In this document: positions 42,547 through 51,478 of the stretch, piece after piece | Layout: every line of letters starts with the position of its first letter | Position numbering within the stretch: the first letter of the stretch is position 1 | Assembly: GCA_023417315.1 (NCBI GenBank) | Contig: JAEZFW010000067.1 | Coordinates: 116,033-180,032, forward strand | Source: Pseudomonadota bacterium | Lineage (GTDB): Bacteria > Pseudomonadota > Gammaproteobacteria > Steroidobacterales > Steroidobacteraceae | Direction of reading: 5' to 3' | Length of the DNA: 64,000 nucleotides | Notes under the pieces: model-generated | Database searches by the model: none | What the model was told of the DNA's origin: nothing | Seen by the model: the letters and a program-made list of their open reading frames with translations, nothing else | Position numbers and translations under genes: made by a program

Positions 42547-44904
42547 ATGATTATGGGCGCCGCAGCAGATCGGCGAATCTTCGAGTTCTCCGGCTTCAGA
42601 CTCGATACGTCTCAGCGGCGGCTGTTGGCGCCCAGCGGGAAAGCGATCGAGCTCCCGTCACGAGCGTTCGATGTGCTGCTCTTTCTCGTCGAGCGGCCTG
42701 GTCAGTTGCTGGACAAGTCCACGCTCATGCAGGCGGCTTGGCCGCACGTCGTCGTCGAAGAAGGCAATCTCACGCAGTGCATCTATAAGTTGCGCCGCGC
42801 GCTCGACGAAAGCGCGAGCGGGGATCGGTTCATCGTCACGGTACCGGGTCGGGGCTACCAGTTCATTGCACCTGTGCGGATCTTGGAGGCCACGGCACCG
42901 CTCGACGTGACCGCACCGCCGCCCAAGCTCGACACGACACCCGTGCCGCCCGCAGTGCGCAGCAGCATTCGAGGTCCGATCGCGCTAACCATTGCCGTCC
43001 CGCTACTCGCATTCATCGCGTTCTTCATTTGGATGCGGACGAGTCAAGCGCCACAGGCTTCGTCCCCGTCTCCCTCCGCGCCCGCCGCATCCTTCCAGAG
43101 CATCGCAGTGATTCCCTTCGAAGACGTAAGTCCACAGGGCGATATGGAGTACTTCGCGGACGGGATAGCGGATGAGCTGATCATCAGCCTGGCGAAGGTC
43201 GCGCCCCTGCGCGTGGCTGGACGAACCTCGTCGTTCGCATCGAAAGGTCAGCACGATGGCGTACGCACGCTTGGCGAGAAGCTCAAAGTTCAGCACATCC
43301 TGCAAGGCAGCGTTCGACGCGACGCGGAACGCATTCGTATCGCGGCGCAGCTCGTGCGAACGCGTGATGGATTCACGCTCTGGAGTCAGACGTACGATCG
43401 CGGCCTCGATGAAGTCTTGGATATACAGAGCACCATTGCGCATGAAGTCATCAGCGCTCTGGTGCCGACCGTTTTGAGCGGTAACCATCCGGACGCTGCC
43501 GTGGCCGAAATCGAGACCCGCAACCCAGAGGCCTACACGAGCTATCTGCGGGGCCTCTATTACTCGCGCCTTCCCGAGCTGACCGATGCATCGCGGGCAC
43601 GCGATGAGTTCCTGCGGGCAGTCACGTTGGATCCCGCATTCGCGCGTGCACACGCGCATTTGGGAGCGGCCTATCACCAGATGGGCGCATTTGCGATGGG
43701 CAACAGCGCCGAGCTCTTCCGCGCTGCACGCGAAGCGATCGATCGAGCGTTGGAGCTCGATCCTGCGCTTGGCGATCTGTGGTGGATCAAGTCGACCTTC
43801 CTGATGCACCCGAACACGCCGTACTCGCAATACGTGCGGGAGCTCGAGCGCGCATTGACCGCCAACCCCTCCGACTCGCGAGCGAGGCGAGTGCTCGGGA
43901 TGGTTTACATGCAGCAAGGACGGCATGCAGATGCGTTGCGAGCGCTCGATGAGGCGTATCAAAGCGATCCACTCTGGCCGCTGGGAATACGAGTACTCGC
44001 CGAAGCGACCTATGAGATTGCAGGCGATCGCGACCGCATGCTGGCGCTCTTGGATGAGATGGAGCGCGTCTCGCCAACCAATCCTGCACCGAGCCAACTC
44101 CGCGGCCGACTTGCCCTTGTCGAAGGTAGAGCCCTCGATTGGGACGCTTGGGTCACGCGCAGCGTCACGCTCGGCCCCACCGACCTCGCCGTTCACGGCT
44201 ATCTCGCGCTCGACTACGCCGGTTTGGGAATGTTCGATGCTGCTCTTCATCACGCGAAAGCGTGTCAGATCATCCACCCGCAAAGCGCGGCAGGCTGGTA
44301 CAACGTAGCTCATGTATTGCTACTCGAGGGCAGACTCGATGAAGCGCGAGCGGTGGTTCGCGAGATCGTCGATAGACAACCCGATGACTTTCTCGCGCAG
44401 CTCGCACTCGGCGAGCTTCGATACTTCGAAAGCGATTGTGCCAACTCGATCGAATCTCTGATCCGCGCGCGACAGCCGCTCGGCCATCTTCCCGCTTCCT
44501 TGAACCTGCTCAACGATCCTGCCACGGTTCCGATTCTCACATGGTGTCATCGATCGGTTGGCGACCACGAGCGCGTGCAGGAACTGCGGCGCGCATTCGA
44601 AATCCAGTTGGATCCGCAATGGAGACTCGGACCCTCGGCCATTGACGGTCTGCGAGTACGGATGGCCGCCGCACTCGGCGATCGCGACGCACTCGTGCGG
44701 CATCTGCGCGCTCTCGCAGACAGCCCTTCTATGTCGTTTGCCCTTGTGCGTCACGAGCCCATGATTCAGCCATACCTCGATGATGCGGAGATTCTCGCCC
44801 TGCTCGCACGGCTCCATGCTCGTCGTGCCGAGTGGCAGAAGATCGTGCCGAAGAACTCTGTTCGCGTGGCCGTCAAAGCAGCGGCCCACGCGCAAGAAGG
44901 TTGA
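42547..44904 (+). CDS. CadC-like winged-helix regulator with TolB-like and TPR domains
   Basis: 785 residues; AGGGACAGGGA precedes the ATG at 42547. Residues 8-110 are an OmpR-type winged helix (FEFSGFRLDTSQRRLLA, QCIYKLRRALDESA, VTVPGRGYQFIAPV). One transmembrane helix follows (IALTIAVPLLAFIAFFIW). The outer part has a TolB/FlgO-like domain (SIAVIPFEDVSPQGDMEYFA, DGIADELIISLAKV, VQHILQGSVRRD) and about 450 residues of TPR-like helices. Same architecture as the gene at 10739, though the sequences differ widely. It should sense the envelope and bind DNA from the membrane. Likely targets include its divergent neighbour, the FG-GAP protein. Confidence 0.87.
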   Translation: MIMGAAADRRIFEFSGFRLDTSQRRLLAPSGKAIELPSRAFDVLLFLVERPGQLLDKSTLMQAAWPHVVVEEGNLTQCIYKLRRALDESASGDRFIVTVPGRGYQFIAPVRILEATAPLDVTAPPPKLDTTPVPPAVRSSIRGPIALTIAVPLLAFIAFFIWMRTSQAPQASSPSPSAPAASFQSIAVIPFEDVSPQGDMEYFADGIADELIISLAKVAPLRVAGRTSSFASKGQHDGVRTLGEKLKVQHILQGSVRRDAERIRIAAQLVRTRDGFTLWSQTYDRGLDEVLDIQSTIAHEVISALVPTVLSGNHPDAAVAEIETRNPEAYTSYLRGLYYSRLPELTDASRARDEFLRAVTLDPAFARAHAHLGAAYHQMGAFAMGNSAELFRAAREAIDRALELDPALGDLWWIKSTFLMHPNTPYSQYVRELERALTANPSDSRARRVLGMVYMQQGRHADALRALDEAYQSDPLWPLGIRVLAEATYEIAGDRDRMLALLDEMERVSPTNPAPSQLRGRLALVEGRALDWDAWVTRSVTLGPTDLAVHGYLALDYAGLGMFDAALHHAKACQIIHPQSAAGWYNVAHVLLLEGRLDEARAVVREIVDRQPDDFLAQLALGELRYFESDCANSIESLIRARQPLGHLPASLNLLNDPATVPILTWCHRSVGDHERVQELRRAFEIQLDPQWRLGPSAIDGLRVRMAAALGDRDALVRHLRALADSPSMSFALVRHEPMIQPYLDDAEILALLARLHARRAEWQKIVPKNSVRVAVKAAAHAQEG

Positions 44905-44994
44905 CCGGCCCACGCATGATCCAGCCAACTCAGCCACTCAAATGGATTGAATCTGAGATCCCGACCGATGGGATCGATCGGGATCGCGCTCACA

Positions 44995-45870
44995 TCACCG
45001 AGAGATGCGTCGACAGTTCAGCTTCAGATACTTCTTTAAGAAGCGACAAGCCGAGGGCGTGTCGGTTCGGCTGAATATCGTGTAAGAAGGCTGCGACGGA
45101 TCTGCCGCGAATTGAACCCCTGAGAGCACGCCAACCATCCAGTTGTGCGCTACGAGCGCAGGCGCGCCGCTATCGCCGGGGCCGCCATTCACATCGGTAT
45201 CGCTCAGCATTCCTGTGACTACGAGATCTGGAGTGAGCTCGACGATAGGCGCAGAACCGGACGTCCGATTCCCGCCGCCCAAGGGCGGGGGAAACACCGG
45301 CTGAGTTCCTCCGAATCCAGCGATAGAGATACGTGGATCGAGAACGCGTTCGATCAAGTCGAAGAGCCCCGGCTGGGGAATCCGTGCGACCGGAACGCCC
45401 CTCACGGGCTTCTTGAAGATCATGACGCCGACATCGTTCGGCGCCTCCGGTGAGGCGAACAGCTCCGGGTGCCAGGCGACCGATTCGACGACGTGCACAC
45501 GCGATGCAGGTACCTCCCTCCAGTGCGCGCCGAGGTCAGGTGGAGTCGAGAGGTCGACTGGCTTGGCCTCGAACATGACGCCGATGTTGGCTGGGCGCGC
45601 GCCAAAATTGAGTAAGGTAAGAGGTGTTTCCAATACATGACCCGCCGTCACCGCAACGCGCTGCGATACGAGCACCGCGTTGCCACCCTGCGGCGCATAC
45701 CACGGCCCTCCTTTTTCGAGTTGATAAACGATGAGCCCGACGAAAGGATGTCTCTTTCCGTCCGGCTCACCATCGAGGACGGCATGACTCGGACTCATCG
45801 CCAGCAAGCCCACGACTGCGATGCACGCGCTGCCCGCGCGGGTCGATATCGACCGTAATAAAGTGCGCAT
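44995..45870 (-). CDS. secreted trypsin-like serine protease
   Basis: 291 residues with a signal peptide (SACIAVVGLLAMSPSHA). The catalytic triad motifs of family S1 are present: His in VAVTAGHVLE, Asp in PNDVGVMIFKKP and Ser in GPGDSGAPALV. The N-terminal VLDGEPDGKRHPFVGLIVY resembles an activated-protease start without a long propeptide. Cysteines are few (two near the C-terminus). It probably degrades proteins outside the cytoplasm. The gene ends near, and converges with, the TolB/TPR regulator. Confidence 0.88.
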   Translation of the reverse strand: MRTLLRSISTRAGSACIAVVGLLAMSPSHAVLDGEPDGKRHPFVGLIVYQLEKGGPWYAPQGGNAVLVSQRVAVTAGHVLETPLTLLNFGARPANIGVMFEAKPVDLSTPPDLGAHWREVPASRVHVVESVAWHPELFASPEAPNDVGVMIFKKPVRGVPVARIPQPGLFDLIERVLDPRISIAGFGGTQPVFPPPLGGGNRTSGSAPIVELTPDLVVTGMLSDTDVNGGPGDSGAPALVAHNWMVGVLSGVQFAADPSQPSYTIFSRTDTPSACRFLKKYLKLNCRRISR

Positions 45871-46026
45871 AGGTTTCTCCCTCGTGAAGTTGTAGAGCGT
45901 CGCGGTTGCCGACGCTCGAGGGGAACCTGCACCTGGACGAGCTGAACGTCCTCGTCAACTCATGAAGCGTTGTCAAAGCTTGTTAGCGGCGCCGACTTCA
46001 CAAGAGATTAATGTCGTGTGGGCTTG

Positions 46027-46068
46027 GGCCCCAGGGCTCCATCATTTGGTCATTCCTACCCTGGGGCC
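46027..46068 (-). terminator. perfect hairpin after the peroxiredoxin gene
   Basis: GGCCCCAGGG (46027-46036) and CCCTGGGGCC (46059-46068) are perfect 10-base arms with a 22-base loop. The hairpin lies 15 bases past the stop codon of the minus-strand peroxiredoxin gene and before the serine protease gene. Confidence 0.6.
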
Positions 46069-46082
46069 GGTGACCGCCTACC

Positions 46083-46655
46083 CTAGTTCTTCTTCGCGAG
46101 CTGCTCCACGATCTCGAGCGACTTCGCTACATTCTCAAAGGGCGAAACCTTACCGACGGTGGCTGCGATCTTTCCGTCCGGCGTCACGATGAAGGTCGTG
46201 CGCTCCGCGAAGCCATGGCCGATTTCGACTCCGCGCATGTCCTTCGCCCCTGCTTTCGCCTCATGGATCTTGAGATCGTAGGAGCGAGCAATGCTGCCAT
46301 CCGCATCCGACGCAACCGCGATCTTGCCCGCGCAGTACTCGGGATCGGAGGAGAACTCATGCAATCGTTCGATGCTGTCCAATGACACGCCGATGATCGA
46401 TGCACCGGCGGCCGCGAACTTCGCGTGATTCTCCGCGAAGGTATGCGCCTGCAAGCTGCAACCGTCCGTGAAGGCGGATGGATAGAAGTAAACCACGACC
46501 GGCCCTTTCGCGAGCGCTTCCTTGAGCGAGTACTCGAACACCTTGCCATCGAGCGATGCAGGCGCTTCGAAATCGGGAGCGACCTCTCCCTCATTCAAGG
46601 CCGCCGCCACCGGCAGCGACATCATCAAGGCAAGCAGGCCGGTCAAACGTGTCAT
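46083..46655 (-). CDS. exported peroxiredoxin (AhpC/TSA, BCP-like)
   Basis: 190 residues with a signal peptide (MTRLTGLLALMMSLPVAAAL). The thioredoxin-fold peroxiredoxin core contains the peroxidatic Cys66 in VVYFYPSAFTDGCSLQ, with Asp where the usual motif has Pro (FTPGCT). The cysteine five residues later in BCP proteins is absent; the other cysteine, in DPEYCAGK, could resolve. GFAERTTFIVTPDGKIA is the C-terminal part of the fold. It should reduce peroxides in the periplasm. Single-gene unit ending in a hairpin. Confidence 0.9.
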   Translation of the reverse strand: MTRLTGLLALMMSLPVAAALNEGEVAPDFEAPASLDGKVFEYSLKEALAKGPVVVYFYPSAFTDGCSLQAHTFAENHAKFAAAGASIIGVSLDSIERLHEFSSDPEYCAGKIAVASDADGSIARSYDLKIHEAKAGAKDMRGVEIGHGFAERTTFIVTPDGKIAATVGKVSPFENVAKSLEIVEQLAKKN

Positions 46656-46866
46656 ACGAAGCTCCTCGGTAGCGAGTTGTAAGAACGATCACCCGAAACC
46701 CAAACGCCGGGCGATCGTGCGATGCTTCAGTGAAGACCGGATCGCTGGCAGAAACATTACCTCGCACTTCGACTATGAGTGCTCGGCATCGACCCTTTTG
46801 CGTATGGCCCCGCCCTCCCCTCTGGCCGATACTGGAGCGCCAATCCGTACAAAGAGCGCCTAGCTC

Positions 46867-47634
46867 ATGGCGATTTCCGAGGACGTTCGCGCCGCGCTCG
46901 ACCGCGGCGAATTGTTCGTCGAGTACCTGCCGACGGTCATGCTTTCAGACTCGCATTGCGTCGGAGCGGAAGCGCTCGTGCGCTGGAAACGGGGTGACGT
47001 AGTGCTGCCTGCAGCCGCGTTCATCCCGCTCATCGAGAACACGCCGGTCACCGGCACGCTCACGTATTGGGTACTCGATACTGTGGCAACTCAGCTCGGC
47101 GATTGGCTCCGCCAGAACGCGGATGCGCACATCAGCATCAACGTACCCCCAGAAATCCTCGGTCGCGGCGGCCTCGCATACGTGGCCACGCGCGCAGGGT
47201 TGGATGCGCGCGTCCACCAGATCGTGCTCGAAATTACCGAACGCGGCGTACCGGATAGACTCGGCTTGGATGCGCTCAATCTGCTCGCCGAGAAAGGCGT
47301 GCGTCTTGCACTCGATGATGTGATGCTGAGTGGGACCAACCTGGCCCTGCTCACACGCTGCAAGTTCAGCATGATCAAGCTCGATCGCGAGATCATCGGT
47401 CAGCTGTTACCCGGCCAACCCGCACCCACTTGGCTCGGCGGGCTCGAATCTCTGCTGAAGCGCTCGCCATTGCAGGTCGTCGCCGAGGGAGTGCAATCGG
47501 AGTACCAAGCGAAGACGCTCAACTCGATCGGCGTGCAGATGGCTCAAGGTCATTTCTATTCGACAACGCTCACCGCTCCTGCCCTGATCGAATTCCATCG
47601 CGAAGCTGCGGTCTGGCGCGGCAGCATTCATTGA
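46867..47634 (+). CDS. stand-alone EAL domain protein (c-di-GMP phosphodiesterase or degenerate sensor)
   Basis: 255 residues, an EAL domain with nothing attached. The signature is E35-A-L in GAEALVRWKR; the metal-site Asn is in SINVPPEIL, Glu in LEITERG, the Asp pair in LALDDV, Lys in FSMIKLDREI, Glu in VVAEGVQSE and Gln in AQGHFYS. The loop that normally reads DDFGTGYSSL is DDVMLSGTNLALL, so loop 6 is degenerate although both aspartates remain. It may hydrolyse c-di-GMP slowly or only bind it. An in-frame stop 6 bases upstream fixes the start; the ribosome site is weak. Confidence 0.85.
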   Translation: MAISEDVRAALDRGELFVEYLPTVMLSDSHCVGAEALVRWKRGDVVLPAAAFIPLIENTPVTGTLTYWVLDTVATQLGDWLRQNADAHISINVPPEILGRGGLAYVATRAGLDARVHQIVLEITERGVPDRLGLDALNLLAEKGVRLALDDVMLSGTNLALLTRCKFSMIKLDREIIGQLLPGQPAPTWLGGLESLLKRSPLQVVAEGVQSEYQAKTLNSIGVQMAQGHFYSTTLTAPALIEFHREAAVWRGSIH

Positions 47635-47653
47635 GCGTCGAATCCCTGGCTGT

Positions 47654-47686
47654 ACACGGGGGGCTCGCGGCGAGCGTACCCCGTGT
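47654..47686. terminator. hairpin between convergent EAL and M56 genes
   Basis: ACACGGGG (47654-47661) pairs with CCCCGTGT (47679-47686), loop 17 bases. It is placed between the ends of the plus-strand EAL gene and the minus-strand M56 gene, so it can serve both. Confidence 0.55.
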
Positions 47687-47704
47687 CAGGAGGATCGGCT
47701 TCAA

Positions 47705-49378
47705 TCAAATCGTGTCTTCGCGCGGCAGCGGCGAATCGCCCTGCAACCAGTGCCAACTGACCCGCACGCGTTCTCCGCGCGTATTCTTCACCGCGGTCCC
47801 GCGCTCAACGTACGCAACGCGGACTCCAGGCAGCCGCTGCTCGATATCGCGGCGCGCCAGTTCCGGATCCGTGATCGTTGCGCGGCGCCCCGCCCGAAGG
47901 ACACTTCCGTTCGCATCCATCACGAACCACAGCTCAATGTCGTGAGGCGTGCCTTCACGGATCGCCTTCGGATCGAAGTGCTCTATGACGGACCGATGCG
48001 CCAGAGCCGTCCGAACAACACGCGACTCGATGCTGGTTCCACTGCCCGGGAGTCGAATCAAAGGGCCACCAGAGGAAGCGGGCGTGATACCGGGTTGTAC
48101 CATCCAGGCGACGGCGACTCGGTTCGGACCGACGTTGCTATCTAGAACGATGTGCTCGGTGATGTGCGCTTCGTCGATACCAAAGGCCTTTGCACGTTGC
48201 GCCCACGCGGCGTCCGTGAAGTCCAATGCCTCGGTCGCTTCGAGTGTCTGTGCGAGCTTTTGCGCGACAGCTCCATGCTCGTTCGTCAAGAGCCATACGA
48301 CGATATTCGCCTCGACGCGCGCAGACGCCAGTTCCGGAAAGTGTTGTCGCAACGCGCTCGCAAGCTCGTCATGACCGTCCATCACGCTCCCAACCGGAGA
48401 GGGAATGAGCGGAAGCGCCGAATCGCCATCGCCTGCGAACCACACCTGCAGCGTTTGTTTCGGAGCATCCAGCGTAGCCGCGAACGCAAAGGTCGAGAAA
48501 CTCGTGACCGCAAGCAATGCAACCGCAGCTTTCCATGCCTTCCGCCTCGAAGCGCGCATGACTTGAATCCTCCGCTCGAGTAGCGATGCCGACTCGTACA
48601 AGCCCATCGCAGCGAGCTCTCGCGAGGGGCCGCGGCAAGCGATTTCCAACAATGCCCGTCCGTAGTCGGACGACGAATAGCCCCGCCGCAACACTCGCCG
48701 ATCGCAATCAATCTCGATCGCGAGCCGCAAGCGATGATGCATCCACCAGAGAGGTACATTCCACGGCATCGCGACCAGAACGAGGAGCGAAAGTCCATGC
48801 AGCTTGGTGTCGCCTGCAAGAAGGTGCTCATGCTCGTGATCGAGCGCAACATGGCGCACGTTCTCCGAGAGTGCGTCGATCCAAGAGGGCATGCAGATTC
48901 GCGGGCGCACGAAGCCCGTAACTGCAGGGCCGAGATCCGCCGTCAACATGATCGGTGTATCGCCGATCACACTGACTTGCGCGCTCGCCAAACGCCGTCG
49001 CAAAGCAACCCAGGTCAGCAGAAGATGGATACTCAGAACGATGGAGCTGCAGAGCCACACCGCAACCAGCCACGTTTCACTTCCCGAGCTCGCCGACGGA
49101 TCGGTCAGCCGCTCCGCCATCCAGACGACGGGCGACTCCGCGATCGCACTCAGCTCGCCCACCTCCCGCGCAAGTCCAAGCGACTCGAGCGTTTGCGGCT
49201 CTGCGGCGGATGTGGAGCGCTGAGCAAGCAATGTGATCGCAATCGGACTGGCGATGGACCCTGCCCAAATCCATCTCGATGGCCGTCGCACGATCAGGGC
49301 GATTCGCTCTGCCGCCAGAGCGGAAGCGCCACACAGCAGCGTCACGATACACACGAACAACATCCAGGCGGCGAGCAT
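47705..49378 (-). CDS. M56 family (BlaR1-like) membrane metallopeptidase
   Basis: 557 residues. N-terminal transmembrane helices (WMLFVCIVTLLCGASALAAE; later VAVWLCSSIVLSIHLLLTWV) surround a cytoplasmic zinc protease domain with HEHEH in ALDHEHEHLLAGD (HExxH) and the downstream DCDRRVLRRG (ExxxD-type ligand region). A further helix (AVALLAVTSFSTFAFA) leads to an extracytoplasmic C-terminal domain of about 220 residues. That domain is not a recognisable penicillin-binding sensor as in BlaR1; its end (DIELWFVMDANGSVLRAG) looks a little like a TonB C-terminal fold. It starts 9 bases after the BlaI-like repressor gene and should inactivate that repressor on sensing a signal. Confidence 0.87.
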   Translation of the reverse strand: MLAAWMLFVCIVTLLCGASALAAERIALIVRRPSRWIWAGSIASPIAITLLAQRSTSAAEPQTLESLGLAREVGELSAIAESPVVWMAERLTDPSASSGSETWLVAVWLCSSIVLSIHLLLTWVALRRRLASAQVSVIGDTPIMLTADLGPAVTGFVRPRICMPSWIDALSENVRHVALDHEHEHLLAGDTKLHGLSLLVLVAMPWNVPLWWMHHRLRLAIEIDCDRRVLRRGYSSSDYGRALLEIACRGPSRELAAMGLYESASLLERRIQVMRASRRKAWKAAVALLAVTSFSTFAFAATLDAPKQTLQVWFAGDGDSALPLIPSPVGSVMDGHDELASALRQHFPELASARVEANIVVWLLTNEHGAVAQKLAQTLEATEALDFTDAAWAQRAKAFGIDEAHITEHIVLDSNVGPNRVAVAWMVQPGITPASSGGPLIRLPGSGTSIESRVVRTALAHRSVIEHFDPKAIREGTPHDIELWFVMDANGSVLRAGRRATITDPELARRDIEQRLPGVRVAYVERGTAVKNTRGERVRVSWHWLQGDSPLPREDTI

Positions 49379-49387
49379 GATCCCTCG

Positions 49388-49750
49388 CTACTTGGGCTTC
49401 TCGTCGAGGATCTTGCGAATGCGGCGCACTTGATCATCGGTGAGCTTGTGATCCGACACCAAATGCGTCAGCAATAGATCCGTGGAGCTCTGGAACAGCT
49501 TACCGGTCAGTTGCCGCAGCGCGCTTCGACGGGCAGAGCTCTGACGAATCGTTGCCGAGAAGCGGTGTGCGCGCCCCTCCGCAGCATGCGCGACGTAGCC
49601 CTTCGATTCGAGAACGCGAAGGATCGTAAGCACCGTCGTGTACGCGAGATCGTCCTTCAAGCGAGCGCGTACTTCCGCGACCGTCGAGGGCCCAAGCTCC
49701 CATAGCACGGCCATGATGTCGGCTTCACGATTGCTGAGAGTCACCGCCAT
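49388..49750 (-). CDS. BlaI/MecI/CopY family repressor
   Basis: 120 residues, a winged helix protein: LSNREADIMAVLWELGPSTV, then RARLKDDLAYTTVLTILRVL and LESKGYVAHAAEGRAHRFSA, with a C-terminal dimerisation helix set. This is the classical partner of an M56 sensor protease, encoded 9 bases downstream in the same operon. Two dyad operators lie just before the gene (49766-49783 and 49809-49830), so the operon is very probably autorepressed and derepressed by M56 cleavage. Confidence 0.92.
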   Translation of the reverse strand: MAVTLSNREADIMAVLWELGPSTVAEVRARLKDDLAYTTVLTILRVLESKGYVAHAAEGRAHRFSATIRQSSARRSALRQLTGKLFQSSTDLLLTHLVSDHKLTDDQVRRIRKILDEKPK

Positions 49751-49765
49751 GGACTCAGAGCTCCT

Positions 49766-49783
49766 CTACTATAGTTATAGTAG
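49766..49783. promoter_or_regulatory. perfect 18-base dyad, BlaI-type operator
   Basis: CTACTATAGTTATAGTAG is CTACTATA-GT-TATAGTAG, a near-perfect palindrome 16 bases upstream of the repressor start codon. BlaI/CopY-family repressors bind such AT-rich dyads with TACT/AGTA-type half sites. Position over the repressor's own leader supports autoregulation. Confidence 0.75.
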
Positions 49784-49808
49784 GAACATAGACGGCGCTC
49801 CTTGAGCT

Positions 49809-49830
49809 GTCAACTATATCGATAGTAGAC
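49809..49830. promoter_or_regulatory. second BlaI-type operator
   Basis: GTCAACTATATCGATAGTAG then AC reads as GTC-A-ACTAT-ATCG-ATAGT-A-GAC, a dyad with one mismatch per arm. It shares the ACTAT/ATAGT half sites with the dyad 25 bases away, so two repressor dimers may bind side by side across the promoter. Confidence 0.7.
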
Positions 49831-50016
49831 GTATCGATCCGAATGTCTGGCCCGGCGCTCAGCGACGGGGATGCGTCATGCATGCCCCGGGACACCCGCA
49901 GGACATAGCGCAGCAGAAACTTTATGGAACCGTGGCCTCTGGCCCCGGATTCGACCTTCGGGTCCGCGCAACAGGACGTGCGCCGGCTCGGCTGGTTGGT
50001 AACCAGGAGCGTTCCG

Positions 50017-50646
50017 ATGCGTGAAGTGAATGTCGCCGATCATCCGCTCGTCCAACACAAGCTTACGTTGCTCCGAGACAAGTCGCGCAGTACGAAAGGC
50101 TTTCGGCAACTGATGCGTGAGATCGCTACGCTCCTGTGTTACGAGGTGACGCGCGATCTTTCGCTCGATCCAGTGACGATCGAGACGCCGCTCGTCACGA
50201 TGCAAGCCCGGATGTTGTCCGGCAAGAAGCTGGTGTTCGCACCGATTCTGCGCGCAGGCATCGGTCTTCTCGAAGGCATGCTCGACCTCGTGCCCTCCGC
50301 ACGCGTCGCACACATCGGCCTATATCGCGATCCGCGCTCCCTCGACAGCATCGAGTACTATTTCAAGGCACCCACCGATCTCGCAGATCGACTCGTGATC
50401 GTCGTCGACCCGATGCTCGCGACAGGTAACTCCGCCGCCGCCGCGATCGAGCGACTGAAGCAGCACGGCGCAACCGACGTGCGCTTCGTCTGCGTCTTGG
50501 CGACACCGATCGGACTCACACGCGTTCACGATCATCATCCCGACGTGCGCATCTGGACGGCAGCAATCGACGATGGACTCGACGAGCACGCGTACATCGT
50601 TCCGGGACTCGGCGATGCGGGCGACCGCCTGTACGGAACTCGATGA
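50017..50646 (+). CDS. upp: uracil phosphoribosyltransferase
   Basis: 209 residues from the ATG at 50017, with AGGAG 8 bases upstream; an in-frame upstream start at 49924 gives an unlikely extension. The enzyme makes UMP from uracil and PRPP in pyrimidine salvage. Motifs: VADHPLVQHKLTLLRDKSRS at the start, FAPILRAGIGLLEGMLDLVP, the PRPP loop VIVVDPMLATGNSAAAAI and the uracil-binding YIVPGLGDAGDRLYGT at the C-terminus. Full length and complete. Cytosolic. It is convergent with the methyltransferase operon. Confidence 0.96.
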   Translation: MREVNVADHPLVQHKLTLLRDKSRSTKGFRQLMREIATLLCYEVTRDLSLDPVTIETPLVTMQARMLSGKKLVFAPILRAGIGLLEGMLDLVPSARVAHIGLYRDPRSLDSIEYYFKAPTDLADRLVIVVDPMLATGNSAAAAIERLKQHGATDVRFVCVLATPIGLTRVHDHHPDVRIWTAAIDDGLDEHAYIVPGLGDAGDRLYGTR

Positions 50647-50669
50647 TCCCTTGCCCCAGGCGCAAGCAG

Positions 50670-51443
50670 CTAAGGTGATCCCACCTGCCGATACGCCACC
50701 GCCCCGATCTTCTTCGACAAGATGTCGACCTTCTTGCCGTACAACTTGAACAGGATTCGGATCATCGCTTCGAGCACCGTGATGACCGCAAAGCCAACAT
50801 AGTTCAGCGGATTGCCCCAGAAGACATAGAGCTTCAGGGCAAACGGTTTGATATCCGCAAACCCGCCGAGCGAAAGGAGCTGCGCGATGCTGTACTCCGT
50901 GACGGTGTAGAAGTGGTCGATGTTCTGCGCTCGATTCTCCGAGCCGACGAGCGGATTCGCGCTGTTGATCGCGTACAGAATGATGCGTCCGCCGGGCTTG
51001 AGCGCACGATGCGCCATGCGCAGGAATTCGATGGTCTCATCGTAGGTCAGATGATTGAGCTCCTGCTCCGGAATGATCACATCGTATTGCTGATCGACAT
51101 CGGCCAAGAACGGAAATGCCTCGGCGGCCTCGCAGGGCAACGCACGCCTGCGCGCGTACTCGACCTTTGCGGGATCGGAGTCGATGCCGCACACATTCGC
51201 GTATCCCGCTTTGATGAGCACATCGACGAGGTACCCCGGTCCGCAGCTGATGACGAGAATGCGTGCGGCACGATCCGTGGGGAGATGCCCCAGATAGTTC
51301 GCGCGATAGTACGCCGCGAAGGAATCGTATCCACTCTCGACGTCTTCCGGTGCCTGCCAATACGAATCGAATGGCTCGAGACGGGCCGAAAGTTTGCGGC
51401 GAGCTGCCGTTTGCGGACGAACGATCGACAACTGGCTATTCAT
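50670..51443 (-). CDS. class I SAM-dependent methyltransferase (paralogue 1)
   Basis: 257 residues from the ATG at 51443. The SAM site reads ILVISCGPGYLVDVL with the acidic loop-2 residue in CGIDSDPAKVEYARR, then YDVIIPEQELNHLTYDETIE and LKPGGRIILYAINSANPLVG. The C-terminal 80 residues (FYTVTEYSIAQLLSLGGF, KLYVFWGNPLNYVGFAVITV) are shared with the gene at 52460, including a hydrophobic segment that may touch the membrane. The two are close paralogues of the same length. It is the last gene of a minus-strand operon: methyltransferase 2, flippase-like protein, methyltransferase 1. Substrate unknown. Confidence 0.85.
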   Translation of the reverse strand: MNSQLSIVRPQTAARRKLSARLEPFDSYWQAPEDVESGYDSFAAYYRANYLGHLPTDRAARILVISCGPGYLVDVLIKAGYANVCGIDSDPAKVEYARRRALPCEAAEAFPFLADVDQQYDVIIPEQELNHLTYDETIEFLRMAHRALKPGGRIILYAINSANPLVGSENRAQNIDHFYTVTEYSIAQLLSLGGFADIKPFALKLYVFWGNPLNYVGFAVITVLEAMIRILFKLYGKKVDILSKKIGAVAYRQVGSP

Positions 51444-51478
51444 AGAAGCATTCCGTTCTTGATAGGGATGACAGACCT

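Noticed and set aside
47705..49750. Beta-lactam resistance locus
   Set aside because: The BlaR1/BlaI-like pair has no beta-lactamase or penicillin-binding sensor domain beside it.
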